Part shown: positions 35,146-42,582 of the stretch, in pieces
Layout of the letters: every line of letters begins with the position of its first letter
Position numbering within the stretch: position 1 is the stretch's first letter
Assembly: GCA_910578555.1 (NCBI GenBank)
Contig: CAJTPS010000002.1
Location: forward strand, 125,880-189,879
Direction: 5' to 3'
DNA: 64,000 nt
Source of the DNA: an uncultured Lachnospiraceae bacterium
GTDB taxonomy: Bacteria; Bacillota; Clostridia; Lachnospirales; Lachnospiraceae
The notes under the pieces: model-generated
Databases searched by the model: none
The model's input: only the letters and a program-made list of their open reading frames with translations
What the model was told of the DNA's origin: nothing
Translations under genes and position numbers: made by a program

Positions 35146-36351
35146 GTGCAGAAAAAAGAACAAGATCAGAACAGCAAAATGACTACATCTTTGCAGCAGA
35201 CGATGACATATATGAATGAACGCATGGCGCCTGATAGCAGTTTCGATATTGTGTACCGTGTGATTGAAGTGGGCGGAAGACAGGCCTGTATATACTTCAT
35301 AGACGGATTCTGTAAAGACGAATTGATGATGAAGATTCTGCAGTATTTCATAGATCTGAAACCGGCGGATATGCCGGAGAATGTCCATGAGATGGCGAAA
35401 AAGGCGACGCCTTATGTGGAGGTAGACTTAAAGGATCAGTGGAGCGATATTCTCTACAGCATTCTGTCAGGGGTGTTTGCACTCTTTATTGACGGCTATG
35501 ACAGATGTATCCTGATCGATTCCAGAACTTATCCCGCGAGAGGTGTGGAAGAACCGGATAAGGATAAGACGCTGCGAGGGTCTAAGGATGGATTTGTCGA
35601 GACGATCGTCTTTAATACAGCGCTGATCAGACGGCGGATCAGAAGTACCGAGCTTCGTATGGAAATGATGAACGCAGGTAAAAGTTCCCGTACGGATATT
35701 GTGCTGTGTTACATGGATAACAGAGTAGATCATGGTTTCCTGGATCGGGTGAAAAGAAGAATTGAGGAGATACAGGTAGACGCGCTGACGATGAATCAGG
35801 AGAGTCTGGCGGAATGCCTTTACCAGCGTAAATGGTTTAATCCCTTTCCGAAATTTAAGTTTACGGAGCGGCCCGATGTGGCGGCGGCGCAGGTGCTGGA
35901 GGGAGATATTGTGATTCTGGTGGATAATTCACCATCCGCAATGATCGTGCCTACCTCTATTTTTGATATTGTGGAGGAAGCGGATGATTACTATTTCCCG
36001 CCGGTTACGGGGACCTATCTGCGACTGTCCAGATTTATTATTTCGATTCTGACCTATATTATGACGCCTACATTCCTGCTTCTCATGCACAACCCGGAAT
36101 GGGTGCCGGAGTCTTTTCAGTTTATCATGCTGCAGGAAAATCCGAATATTCCGCTGATTGCCCAGTTCCTGATCCTGGAACTTGCCATTGACGGGCTAAA
36201 GCTGGCGGCGGTTAATACGCCGAATATGCTTAGTACGCCGCTCAGTGTAATGGCGGCGCTGGTACTCGGTGAATTTTCCGTCAACAGCGGCTGGTTCAAT
36301 TCCGAGGTGATGTTAAGTTTTGAAAAGTGCCGTAAATATCATAAATTTTGA
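35146..36351 (+). pseudogene. spoVAF: SpoVAF/GerA-type spore germination protein, 3' end displaced by the phage
   Basis: The 401-aa frame starts at GTG with AAGGAG 9 nt upstream; an ATG at 35116 lies in the hairpin loop. The cytoplasmic N-terminal GerA domain and the start of the membrane domain are normal (FIISILTYIMTPTFLLLMHNPEW, ELAIDGLKLAAVNTPNMLSTPLSVMAALVLGEFSVNSGWFNSEVML). After codon 390 (36315) the family sequence stops and 11 unrelated residues (SFEKCRKYHKF) lead to a stop. The expected last transmembrane helices, about 80-100 residues, are missing. SpoVAF/GerA proteins sit in the spore inner membrane and act in germination. The phage begins exactly here, so this is the attL side of an integration in the gene. 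Confidence 0.85.
36305..36322. other. Probable attL region (left phage-chromosome junction)
   Basis: SpoVAF homology ends after TTA at 36313-36315 and base composition becomes AT-rich immediately afterwards. The exact crossover cannot be fixed without the other junction. Nearby, GATACATA (36350-36357) and TATGTATC (36426-36433) are inverted repeats, and ACACCA occurs twice 12 bp apart at about 36370-36387. These are possible recombinase or excisionase sites. Confidence 0.6.
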
Positions 36352-36454
36352 TACATAACTATTTATTTTACACCATTTTTACACCAAAATTACAAAAGAG
36401 CATTGCAAATTTTTTAGAAAACTATTATGTATCTATTACGCACACATTATCCAC

Positions 36455-36481
36455 CCTATAACCGACTGTTATAGGTCTTTT
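36455..36481 (+). terminator. Terminator at the left phage end
   Basis: CCTATAAC-CGACT-GTTATAGG is a perfect 8-bp stem followed by TCTTTTTT. It would stop transcripts running from the truncated spoVAF into the phage. Confidence 0.8.
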
Positions 36482-36514
36482 TTGTTTTACAATAGATTCA
36501 TAGGAGGTTTTTCT

Positions 36515-36721
36515 ATGAATTTAAGTTTTTTATCAAGGGAACAGTCGGAAGAATATAAAAGCAAGATGAATTTGACGGAAGATGAAGATCAGATTTTTGA
36601 TATGCTGACAAAGAATTATTCCATTGTTAAGATTGCAGGTGTTATGCAGATGTCAACTCGGACGGTCGACAGAAGAATTAAAAATATCAAATTGAAAATG
36701 AAAAATCTAAATCTGGTTTAA
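36515..36721 (+). CDS. Small HTH protein (sigma region 4-like)
   Basis: The 68-aa product starts at 36515 with TAGGAGG upstream. The sequence LTEDEDQIFDMLTKNYSIVKIAGVMQMSTRTVDRRIKNI has the form of a LuxR/sigma-4 helix-turn-helix. It is probably a DNA-binding regulator of the phage, perhaps an excision or late regulator given its place at the phage end. It is convergent with the RHH gene, and the two share a bidirectional terminator. Confidence 0.65.
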   Translation: MNLSFLSREQSEEYKSKMNLTEDEDQIFDMLTKNYSIVKIAGVMQMSTRTVDRRIKNIKLKMKNLNLV

Positions 36722-36733
36722 TAGCCAGATTTT
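36709..36733. terminator. Bidirectional terminator between convergent small genes
   Basis: AAATCTGG-TTTAATAG-CCAGATTT is a perfect 8-bp stem with T-rich DNA on both exits. It covers the stop codons of both genes. Confidence 0.75.
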
Positions 36734-36897
36734 TCTATGCAGTCTATTAGGTAGCTATTCAAACTATTAAATCCTTTTTCTTTTGCTAATTCCCCCCATT
36801 CCTCTTTTTTCCCCTTTTTTGCCATAATTGTAATTCTATCATAATTCTTTTCGTTCCAACGATTTTTAACCTCTGATGATGTTTTTGTTTTTGCCAT
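36718..36897 (-). CDS. Arc-type ribbon-helix-helix repressor (59 aa)
   Basis: The reverse-strand frame encodes MAKTKTSSEVKNRWNEKNYD followed by RITIMAKKGKKEEWGELAKE and KGFNSLNSYLIDCIEKSGY, the Arc/Mnt RHH pattern (N-terminal strand, two helices). AATGGAGG precedes the ATG. Two matched palindromes lie in its divergent promoter region, so it probably represses both itself and the rightward homing-endonuclease transcript. Confidence 0.75.
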   Translation of the reverse strand: MAKTKTSSEVKNRWNEKNYDRITIMAKKGKKEEWGELAKEKGFNSLNSYLIDCIEKSGY

Positions 36898-36921
36898 AAC
36901 GAACCTCCATTTTTAATAAAC

Positions 36922-36973
36922 AGTATAATACTTTTGCAAGTATGTTGCAATACTTTATAAAGTATGCTATAAT
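36922..36973. promoter_or_regulatory. Face-to-face promoters sharing one -35, with two RHH operators
   Basis: TTGCAA (36945-36950) is its own reverse complement and serves as -35 in both directions. Rightward, 17 bp lead to TATAAT (36968-36973). Leftward, 17 bp lead to TATACT (36927-36922). Each spacer contains ATACTT-N4-AAGTAT: 36928-36943 and 36950-36965, the second a perfect 16-bp palindrome. The operator starts are 22 bp apart, two helical turns. Confidence 0.8.
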
Positions 36974-36996
36974 GAAAATAAATGGAGGTGTTGAAA

Positions 36997-37971
36997 ATGG
37001 CAGATTTAAATTGCTTGTGGGGAATATACTACGATATGATAAAAAGATGTTATGATAAAAATTATTTTTTATACAAAAGTTATGGAGAAATCGGAGTAAC
37101 TGTTTGCCCTGAATGGTTAAATAATAGAAGTAGTTTTAACGAATGGGCAAATTTGAAAAATTACAAAAAGGGAATGCGCTTAAAATTGCGCGAAAAAGAA
37201 GTTGGATATTTTCCGAGTAATTGCTATTTTAGTAACAAAAGAGAAAGAAAGTTAAAAGAAAATAAACAAAAAGAAGGCAGTAAAACATACAGAAGTGATA
37301 AATTCAAAAGTCTTTTAGGCGTTGAAAAATATATAGATAGTCCTATATACATATCTTATTATGCAATGATTGATAGATGTTGTAATCCGAAGAACAAGTC
37401 CTATAAATGGTATGGCGCAAAAGGCATAAAAGTATGTGATGAATGGACAGAAGATATAATCGGATTTGAAAGATTTTCTGTTTGGTCTTTAGGGAATGGG
37501 TGGAGAAAAGGTCTTACAATAGACAGAATAAATGCGGATAAAGATTATTGCCCAGAAAATTGTAGGTGGATAACTATACAAGAACAGCAGATAAACAAAT
37601 CAAATTCTTTAAATTTTATGTATAGTGGTCAGATTAGAAATTTATCGGAAATAGCGAAAGAAAATAATTTGTGTTATTCAAATTTGTATAGGAAAATAAT
37701 GTATGATAATTATTCTGTTGAAGATGCGATAAATTATTTAAAAAGAAGAAGAAAAGGAAAGAAAAATAGCATGTACCATTCAAAACAAGTTGCGCAAATA
37801 GATAGTAATGGAGAAATAGCAAAAGTTTTTCCAAGCGCAAAATCAGCGGCTGATTCCTACGGAAAACTTTCTGGAAGCTTAACAAAGGCTTGTAGAAACG
37901 GGACAACATGGTTGGGGAAAAGATGGAAATATATAACCGAAGATGAATATGACGAATTTTTGAAAAAGTAG
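36997..37971 (+). CDS. Homing-type endonuclease with duplicated AP2/HNH-like domain and NUMOD-like tail
   Basis: The ATG at 36997 follows GGAGGTG. The 324-aa product has two related halves: residues about 5-90 (YYDMIKRCYDKNYFLYKSYGE, VTVCPEWLNN, FPSNCYFSNKRER) and about 105-200 (YYAMIDRCCNPKNKSYKWYGA, IKVCDEW, LTIDRINADKDYCPENCRW). The second copy keeps the DRIN...NCRW features of phage AP2/HNH endonucleases; the first is degenerate. A C-terminal NUMOD1-like module (VAQIDSNGEIAKVFPSAKSA) follows. It is probably a free-standing selfish nuclease. Confidence 0.78.
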   Translation: MADLNCLWGIYYDMIKRCYDKNYFLYKSYGEIGVTVCPEWLNNRSSFNEWANLKNYKKGMRLKLREKEVGYFPSNCYFSNKRERKLKENKQKEGSKTYRSDKFKSLLGVEKYIDSPIYISYYAMIDRCCNPKNKSYKWYGAKGIKVCDEWTEDIIGFERFSVWSLGNGWRKGLTIDRINADKDYCPENCRWITIQEQQINKSNSLNFMYSGQIRNLSEIAKENNLCYSNLYRKIMYDNYSVEDAINYLKRRRKGKKNSMYHSKQVAQIDSNGEIAKVFPSAKSAADSYGKLSGSLTKACRNGTTWLGKRWKYITEDEYDEFLKK

Positions 37972-37976
37972 TTTTT

Positions 37977-38013
37977 AAAAGAGGCGTAAACTTGTCGTTT
38001 TCGTCTCTTTTTT
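37977..38013 (+). terminator. Terminator after the endonuclease gene
   Basis: AAAAGAGGCG pairs with CGTCTCTTTT (one G-U) around a 15-nt loop and is followed by T residues. Confidence 0.8.
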
Positions 38014-38044
38014 ATATGGTAAAACAATTACAGGAGATGATTTT

Positions 38045-38233
38045 ATGTTCAATGATGACCTTTTGTGCAAAATCTTCGCGCATAAGGAAATGCAGAAAAT
38101 TCCTGTCGGTTTCCAAAGTACAGCTGTCCATGTGTTTGAAGAAATCTTAGAAGATATATTGGAGGAAAATCCGTATGGCTCAATATCCGACTTATTCGTT
38201 TCAGCAACCGCAGATGAATCCATATCAGAATAG
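38045..38233 (+). CDS. Phage protein of unknown function (62 aa)
   Basis: AGGAGATGATTTT precedes the ATG. The acidic helical product (VFEEILEDILEENPYGSISD) overlaps the start of the next gene by 59 bp in another frame. It is not a family I recognise, but the RBS and the operon position support it. Confidence 0.55.
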   Translation: MFNDDLLCKIFAHKEMQKIPVGFQSTAVHVFEEILEDILEENPYGSISDLFVSATADESISE

Positions 38234-38690
38234 TTATCAGTCTATGCAGAATCCGTATATAGCGCAGATGGGGCAGTATCAGCAGGGGATGCAGATGTTT
38301 CCGGCACAGGTTCAAAACTCGAATATGGTTCAGCAACCGCCTGGGCTTATAGGGAAAATGGTAAATGACGTGTCTATGGTTTCTCCAAACGATGTTCCGA
38401 TGGATGGAAACATCGCCATTTTCCCAAAGAATGATATGTCTGAAATCTACTGCAAACAGTGGAAACAGGACGGAACCATTCAGACAGTCGTTTATAAGCC
38501 TGTTTTAGACCAGAATCAGTCGGAGTCTACAAATATACCGCAAATGGATTTTAATGCCTTAAATGAGGATGTGAGGGCACTTAGAGAGGATATAAAAGGC
38601 GTTCGGGATATGATTGAGAAATCTATGGCAGTTCCGGTGTCTAAAACATCCCAAAGAGGGAAGAAAGCAGAGGTAAGTGCTGATGAATAG
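38175..38690 (+). CDS. Gln/Tyr-rich phage protein (171 aa)
   Basis: GGAGG lies 11 nt before the ATG. The N-terminal 60 residues are low-complexity Q/P/Y/N/M repeats (QQPQMNPYQNSYQSMQNPY). A folded core PPGLIGKMVNDVSM...VPMDGNIAIFPKNDMSEIYCKQW and a C-terminal coiled coil (LNEDVRALREDIKGVRDMI) follow. The function is unknown to me; it looks like a linker or virion-associated protein. It is coupled to the next gene by an 8-bp overlap. Confidence 0.75.
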   Translation: MAQYPTYSFQQPQMNPYQNSYQSMQNPYIAQMGQYQQGMQMFPAQVQNSNMVQQPPGLIGKMVNDVSMVSPNDVPMDGNIAIFPKNDMSEIYCKQWKQDGTIQTVVYKPVLDQNQSESTNIPQMDFNALNEDVRALREDIKGVRDMIEKSMAVPVSKTSQRGKKAEVSADE

Positions 38691-38961
38691 ACAGATGCAG
38701 ATACAGCAGATGATGGGAAATCCGCAGCTTCAACAGCAGTATCAACAGAGATTAAGAGGGATGAACCCGTCACAGATTTTAGATCAGGTAGCAAGCAATC
38801 CGCAGATGATGAATAATCCAATCGTGCAGAATGTGATGAAAATGCGGAAGGCAAACGATACAGAGGGCTTAACAGGTCTTGCAGAAAACATATTTGGAGA
38901 AAAAGGACAGAATTATTCGGACTTTGAGAAACAAGCGAAGCAGTTTTTGGGGTTTAATTAA
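38683..38961 (+). CDS. Gln/Met-rich phage protein (92 aa)
   Basis: The start at 38683 is in the stop region of the preceding gene (ATGAATAG). The sequence opens MNRQMQIQQMMGNPQLQQQY and has an amphipathic C-terminal half (ENIFGEKGQNYSDFEKQAKQ). The function is unknown; it belongs to the same module as its neighbours. Confidence 0.7.
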   Translation: MNRQMQIQQMMGNPQLQQQYQQRLRGMNPSQILDQVASNPQMMNNPIVQNVMKMRKANDTEGLTGLAENIFGEKGQNYSDFEKQAKQFLGFN

Positions 38962-39047
38962 CACATAATAACTTTGAACATATTGGGTTGTGCGCACAGA
39001 AAACCTAGGTTTCCCCCTATGGAATAAATATAAGGAGGAACAAACAA

Positions 39048-39977
39048 ATGTTCAATAGCGGAAATTCTACACCTTTTTCCATGCCAGTTGCGCCTATTGG
39101 CTATGGCAACGGTAGCGGCATGGGCGGCTGGGGAAATGATTGGATTGCACTCGCAATCTTAGCCCTTATCTTCGGCGATGGCTGGGGAATGGGCGGCATG
39201 GGCGGCATGGGAATGTTCTGGCCGTTTATGATGATGAATGGTGGATTTGGCGGATTTGGCGGAAACTGCGGAGGTGGAAATGGCAATTCCAACGCAATTC
39301 AGGCTGACATTCAGCGTGGATTTGATACCCAGTCCATTATCGGAAAATTAGACGGTATAAACAACGGCTTATGTGACGGTTTCTATGCTGTCAATACGTC
39401 CATTCTGAACGCACAGAGCGGCATCCAGAACAGTTTGTGTCAGGGCTTTAACAGCGTGAATACGAATATCATGCAGGGCAACTTCGGCTTACAGCAGGCT
39501 ATCAACAATGCTTCCGTAGCGAATATGCAGGGTCAGAACGCTTTGCAGAGCCAGTTAGCAAGCTGCTGCTGCGAAACACAGAGAGCCATTGACGGTGTAA
39601 ACTACAACATGGCCACAAATACCTGCGCTATTACCAATCAGATGAACAACAATACGAGAGATATTATTGAGAGCCAGAATGCAGGTACAAGAGCAATATT
39701 GGATTATCTCTGCAATGATAAAATATCTACTTTGCAGAATGAAAATCAGGCTCTTAGACTGTCTGCGAGTCAGGCAAACCAGAACAATGTGCTTATGGCA
39801 GCTATGGACGCTAATAAAGCAGAAATCCTTAGAAAAACCGGGGCGGAGTGTCCGACAGCGGCTTATATTGTTCAGCCTCCGCAGCCTGTCACATTCCCGA
39901 CTAACTGCTGCGGCGGTGTAAACTATGCCGGATATGGCAATAACGGCGGGTGTGGCTGCAACAGTGGCTGCTGCTAA
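39048..39977 (+). CDS. Glycine-rich phage protein with Cys-rich C-terminus (309 aa)
   Basis: An AAGGAGG RBS precedes the ATG. A Gly/Met/Trp-rich hydrophobic start (WIALAILALIFGDGWGMGGM) leads to a long helical repeat region with recurring N/Q heptads (GIQNSLCQGFNSVNTNIMQG). Cysteines occur in ASCCCET and the tail GGCGCNSGCC. This may be a virion or membrane-associated fibre-like protein. I recognise the general type from Clostridia phages but know no assigned role. Confidence 0.75.
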   Translation: MFNSGNSTPFSMPVAPIGYGNGSGMGGWGNDWIALAILALIFGDGWGMGGMGGMGMFWPFMMMNGGFGGFGGNCGGGNGNSNAIQADIQRGFDTQSIIGKLDGINNGLCDGFYAVNTSILNAQSGIQNSLCQGFNSVNTNIMQGNFGLQQAINNASVANMQGQNALQSQLASCCCETQRAIDGVNYNMATNTCAITNQMNNNTRDIIESQNAGTRAILDYLCNDKISTLQNENQALRLSASQANQNNVLMAAMDANKAEILRKTGAECPTAAYIVQPPQPVTFPTNCCGGVNYAGYGNNGGCGCNSGCC

Positions 39978-40069
39978 TGGCTGCGGAAGAAACTGATACT
40001 CTTGCCATTCTTGACGAGATTATCAGAAATCAGGAAGAAATACTAAGAAAACTCGCCAACATAAGTTAG
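39977..40069 (+). CDS. Possible 30-aa protein coupled to the glycine-rich gene
   Basis: ATG overlaps the previous stop (TAATG). The product is acidic and helical (MAAEETDTLAILDEIIRNQE, then EILRKLANIS). There is no separate RBS, so it would be translated by coupling. Confidence 0.45.
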   Translation: MAAEETDTLAILDEIIRNQEEILRKLANIS

Positions 40070-40110
40070 GCTGATTATTCCCCACGGATGATGTGGGTTG
40101 ATTATAAGCT

Positions 40111-40143
40111 AATGGGCGAGATGTAACAATCTTGCCCATTTTA
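40111..40143 (+). terminator. Terminator of the glycine-rich module
   Basis: AATGGGCGAGAT pairs with ATCTTGCCCATT (12 positions, one G-U) around a 6-nt loop, followed by TT. A smaller CCCAC/GTGGG hairpin lies just upstream. Confidence 0.65.
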
Positions 40144-40211
40144 CGTTGCACATTGAAAACTGAATATCGGCTGGTAATTTGTACGTTTCAAGAAAACTTT
40201 TCAAAAACCTC

Positions 40212-40240
40212 TTGACAAATATACGTCATTGACGTATAAT
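40212..40240 (+). promoter_or_regulatory. Perfect-consensus promoter with embedded 17-bp palindrome
   Basis: TTGACA-N17-TATAAT is a full consensus match. The spacer and first bases of the -10 are occupied by ATACGTCA-T-TGACGTAT (40221-40237), a perfect inverted repeat. It drives the 229-aa gene and the XRE gene, and such a strong promoter should need tight repression. Confidence 0.88.
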
Positions 40241-40274
40241 AAATACAACAAAAGAAGTTAAGGAGGTTTTTAAT

Positions 40275-40964
40275 ATGTTTGAATGGAAAGCAGAAGAAAT
40301 GGTACTGATGAACAATCATGCAGATGTGTATAATGGTAGATACAAAACTACTGTATATACTTGTGAAGGTTCCGTATCAAGGGAAGATAAGATTGCCTTT
40401 GTTGACAGAATGACAGACGGAAAATTAAGTTATCTTCTTTCTCTGATTGAGAAATTCAATGCAGACAAAGATAGTCTGCCAAAGAAAGATAGTATGTTCG
40501 GAGAGCCGGAAGTAAAAACCACATCTTTGAAAGCGTGGGTAAAGCGGAATGACACGAAATATCCACAGAATGTTATTGATGATTGGTATAATTACGGGAA
40601 ATACAATCTTTTAGGTTGCGAGAGAAATATTCAGTCAAATACCAAAGGAACTTATGATTACTATGACGATTTGGTTGACGAGATTTTCCACAGACAGCTT
40701 ATAGAGTGCGAGAGAGAAGAACAGAAATATTTCCATGAGCATGACGAATATAGCATTTTGAAAAAGAAATTTAGGGAAAAATACGACCAGTATAGAACGT
40801 CATTCGGCGTCAGAATTGTAACTGGAAGTTGTGGCGTTTGTGTTGGAAATGGCGAAGTCCATAGAGATATAACCATTGACGAACTGAAAGAACTTCTCTC
40901 AAAGTATGAACAGATTGACGCTCTTGTGGAAAAAATCACGGAAGAAACGCATATTGTGTATTGA
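40275..40964 (+). CDS. Unknown 229-aa protein in an operon with an XRE-type HTH gene
   Basis: AAGGAGG precedes the ATG. The protein is soluble and charged, with a helical C-terminal half (EREEQKYFHEHDEYSILKKK) and a short SCGVCVGNGEVHRDITIDEL segment. I recognise no family. It shares a strong, operator-bearing promoter with the 57-aa HTH gene 10 bp downstream. This arrangement is typical of toxin-antitoxin pairs with the toxin first, or of autoregulated phage accessory operons. Confidence 0.75.
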   Translation: MFEWKAEEMVLMNNHADVYNGRYKTTVYTCEGSVSREDKIAFVDRMTDGKLSYLLSLIEKFNADKDSLPKKDSMFGEPEVKTTSLKAWVKRNDTKYPQNVIDDWYNYGKYNLLGCERNIQSNTKGTYDYYDDLVDEIFHRQLIECEREEQKYFHEHDEYSILKKKFREKYDQYRTSFGVRIVTGSCGVCVGNGEVHRDITIDELKELLSKYEQIDALVEKITEETHIVY

Positions 40965-40974
40965 GGTATTCCGC

Positions 40975-41148
40975 ATGACAATACAAGAATTAAGAAAAAA
41001 AACAGGTCTGACACAATCAAAATTTGCTGAATACTTCGGTTTACCATTAAGGACAGTGCAGGAATGGGAACAAGGCAGACGGAAACCGCCCGACTACATA
41101 CCGAAACTTTTAGAACGAATATGGAATTTAGAAACTACCAGCCAATAG
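40975..41148 (+). CDS. XRE-family HTH protein (57 aa)
   Basis: The ATG at 40975 gives MTIQELRKKTGLTQSKFAEY and FGLPLRTVQEWEQGRRKPP, a near-complete XRE helix-turn-helix with little else. It probably binds the palindrome at 40221 and represses its own operon. The stop codon lies inside a terminator hairpin. Confidence 0.85.
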   Translation: MTIQELRKKTGLTQSKFAEYFGLPLRTVQEWEQGRRKPPDYIPKLLERIWNLETTSQ

Positions 41149-41167
41149 GAGGTTGGTAGTTTTTTAT
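41132..41167 (+). terminator. Terminator of the HTH operon
   Basis: AAACTACCA and TGGTAGTTT form a 9-bp stem followed by T residues. Confidence 0.85.
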
Positions 41168-41191
41168 TTGGAGAAATGGAGGTTAAAATAT

Positions 41192-41623
41192 ATGGCTTGT
41201 AAAAATGTATGTAAACTGTGCGATAGATTGGTTTTGAGCCAAGCAATCACGTTTGCAGCAGAAACAGGGGGCGCACCGGGAACGCTTGTTGTCAATCTGC
41301 CGGAAGGAAGTTACAACAATAACTGTAAATATTGTATTATTCTGGCACAGGCAATCCCGCCAACGACAACAATCGGGGCAAATGTGGTATTTACTATCGG
41401 CACAGGAACACAGCTTTATCCGCTTGTAAATAAATGTTGCAGACCCGTAACGGCGTGTGGCGTGCGTACCCGCACAAAATATTCTGTGTGCGTGGAAACA
41501 ACGGCAACAGGGGCGACATTCAAAATGCTTGGAAACCCGGCGTGTCAGCCGAACAACAACCTGTGGGCAGTTAATGGCACTGCACCCGTGGCAGAACCGG
41601 CAACACCAGAGGTTGGAGCGTAA
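41192..41623 (+). CDS. Cysteine-containing beta-rich phage protein (143 aa)
   Basis: The ATG at 41192 with ATGGAGG upstream gives MACKNVCKLCDRLVLSQAIT. The body is Thr/Val/Ala/Gly-rich (FAAETGGAPGTLVVNLPEGS), contains CCRPVTACGVRTRTKYSVCVE and ends in a Pro/Ala tail. The composition suggests an extracellular or virion beta-structure. The function is unknown to me. It is followed closely by the gene at 41645. Confidence 0.7.
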   Translation: MACKNVCKLCDRLVLSQAITFAAETGGAPGTLVVNLPEGSYNNNCKYCIILAQAIPPTTTIGANVVFTIGTGTQLYPLVNKCCRPVTACGVRTRTKYSVCVETTATGATFKMLGNPACQPNNNLWAVNGTAPVAEPATPEVGA

Positions 41624-41644
41624 GGAAAGGAGGATAAGGACACT

Positions 41645-42334
41645 ATGAATATCAAGAGAATCCATGAAATGGAAGAAAAATTGACAGAAATTGCCCTTTG
41701 TGAGATTAACAAGGGCATTGAATGTGTCAACACCGCCGAAATGGGCGCAGTTATCGACATGATAAAAGATTTGGCTTGTGCTGAAAAAGAGGCGAGAGAA
41801 GCCAAGGAGATGGAAAAAGAAGAGGAAGATGAAAAGAAAGAAAATGAATACTTTCTGAAAATGCTGAAAGAGGAATACGGCGAGGACGAGGGGGAAAGAC
41901 GGTTCTATGATAATTACCGCTATAAATCCTCTGGAAGGTTTGCTCCAAAAGGGAAAGGTTCTTATATGCCTAGGGGCAGGAGAGGATATGAAGAACCGCC
42001 TTATTACCACATGACACCAGATGATTATAGAGAACATAGTCCAGAGTGGTATAGGGATATGGATAGGCATACAAAAGGGGTCATGTACTATACTCCTGTG
42101 AGTAGCGGCAATAGCGGAGGTCAGTCTGGAAATTCCACGAGCGGCGGTAATATGGGCGGCAACTCTGGCGGTTCAACTCGTGGATACGAGGACGGCTACG
42201 ACGAAGGGCAGCGTAGGGGATACAGCGAGGGTTACGAGCAGGGAAACCGAGACGGAAGAAGTCAGGGTGGAAATTCCCGTTATGAAAGAGCAAAGCGGGG
42301 ATATGAGGAAACAAAAGAAAAGCACAAAGGATAA
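41645..42334 (+). CDS. Charged, Gly/Ser/Tyr-rich phage protein (229 aa)
   Basis: An AAAGGAGG RBS precedes the ATG. An N-terminal helical part (residues 1-80, with the acidic EKEEEDEKKENEYFLKM) is followed by an Arg/Tyr/Gly-rich disordered tail with repeats such as SGGNMGGNSGGSTRGYEDGY. This is a low-complexity adaptor or virion-type protein with no recognised family. It is the last gene of the module and is followed by a terminator. Confidence 0.7.
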   Translation: MNIKRIHEMEEKLTEIALCEINKGIECVNTAEMGAVIDMIKDLACAEKEAREAKEMEKEEEDEKKENEYFLKMLKEEYGEDEGERRFYDNYRYKSSGRFAPKGKGSYMPRGRRGYEEPPYYHMTPDDYREHSPEWYRDMDRHTKGVMYYTPVSSGNSGGQSGNSTSGGNMGGNSGGSTRGYEDGYDEGQRRGYSEGYEQGNRDGRSQGGNSRYERAKRGYEETKEKHKG

Positions 42335-42336
42335 AG

Positions 42337-42362
42337 CGGTAGAGTAGCCTACCGATTTTTAT
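42337..42362 (+). terminator. Terminator after the Gly-rich module
   Basis: CGGTAG-AGTAGC-CTACCG is followed by ATTTTTATT. Confidence 0.75.
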
Positions 42363-42467
42363 TATGCCCTGTAACAACGCTGAACGGCTCAAATTTGGAT
42401 TGAAATTGATTTGACGATAGTTTATAGGGATAGAGAATAAAACGTCTTAAATCGCAAAATACAGCGT

Positions 42468-42496
42468 TTGAAATTCTGTGATATATGTTGTATAAT
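42468..42496 (+). promoter_or_regulatory. Promoter of the DUF4417 operon
   Basis: TTGAAA-N17-TATAAT lies 86 bp upstream of the start codon at 42583. Confidence 0.7.
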
Positions 42497-42527
42497 AAAT
42501 ACATAATATAAAACAAGTGTCACATTG

Positions 42528-42565
42528 CACAAATCAAAAATGGTAGTTTGTGTGATTTTGCACAA
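42528..42565 (+). repeat. 38-nt repeated motif, copy A
   Basis: It begins CACAAATC, has a central AAATGGTA and ends TTGCACAA. It shares 28 of 38 positions with copy B at 43400. CACAAA and TTTGTG can pair as a hairpin with AATGGTA in the loop. It lies in the leader of the DUF4417 gene. Confidence 0.65.
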
Positions 42566-42582
42566 TGTTTGGGGGATTGAGG

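Noticed and set aside
37975..38336. Reverse ORFs opposite the Gln-rich phage gene
   Set aside because: Low-complexity coding DNA keeps reverse frames open; there is no RBS or promoter.
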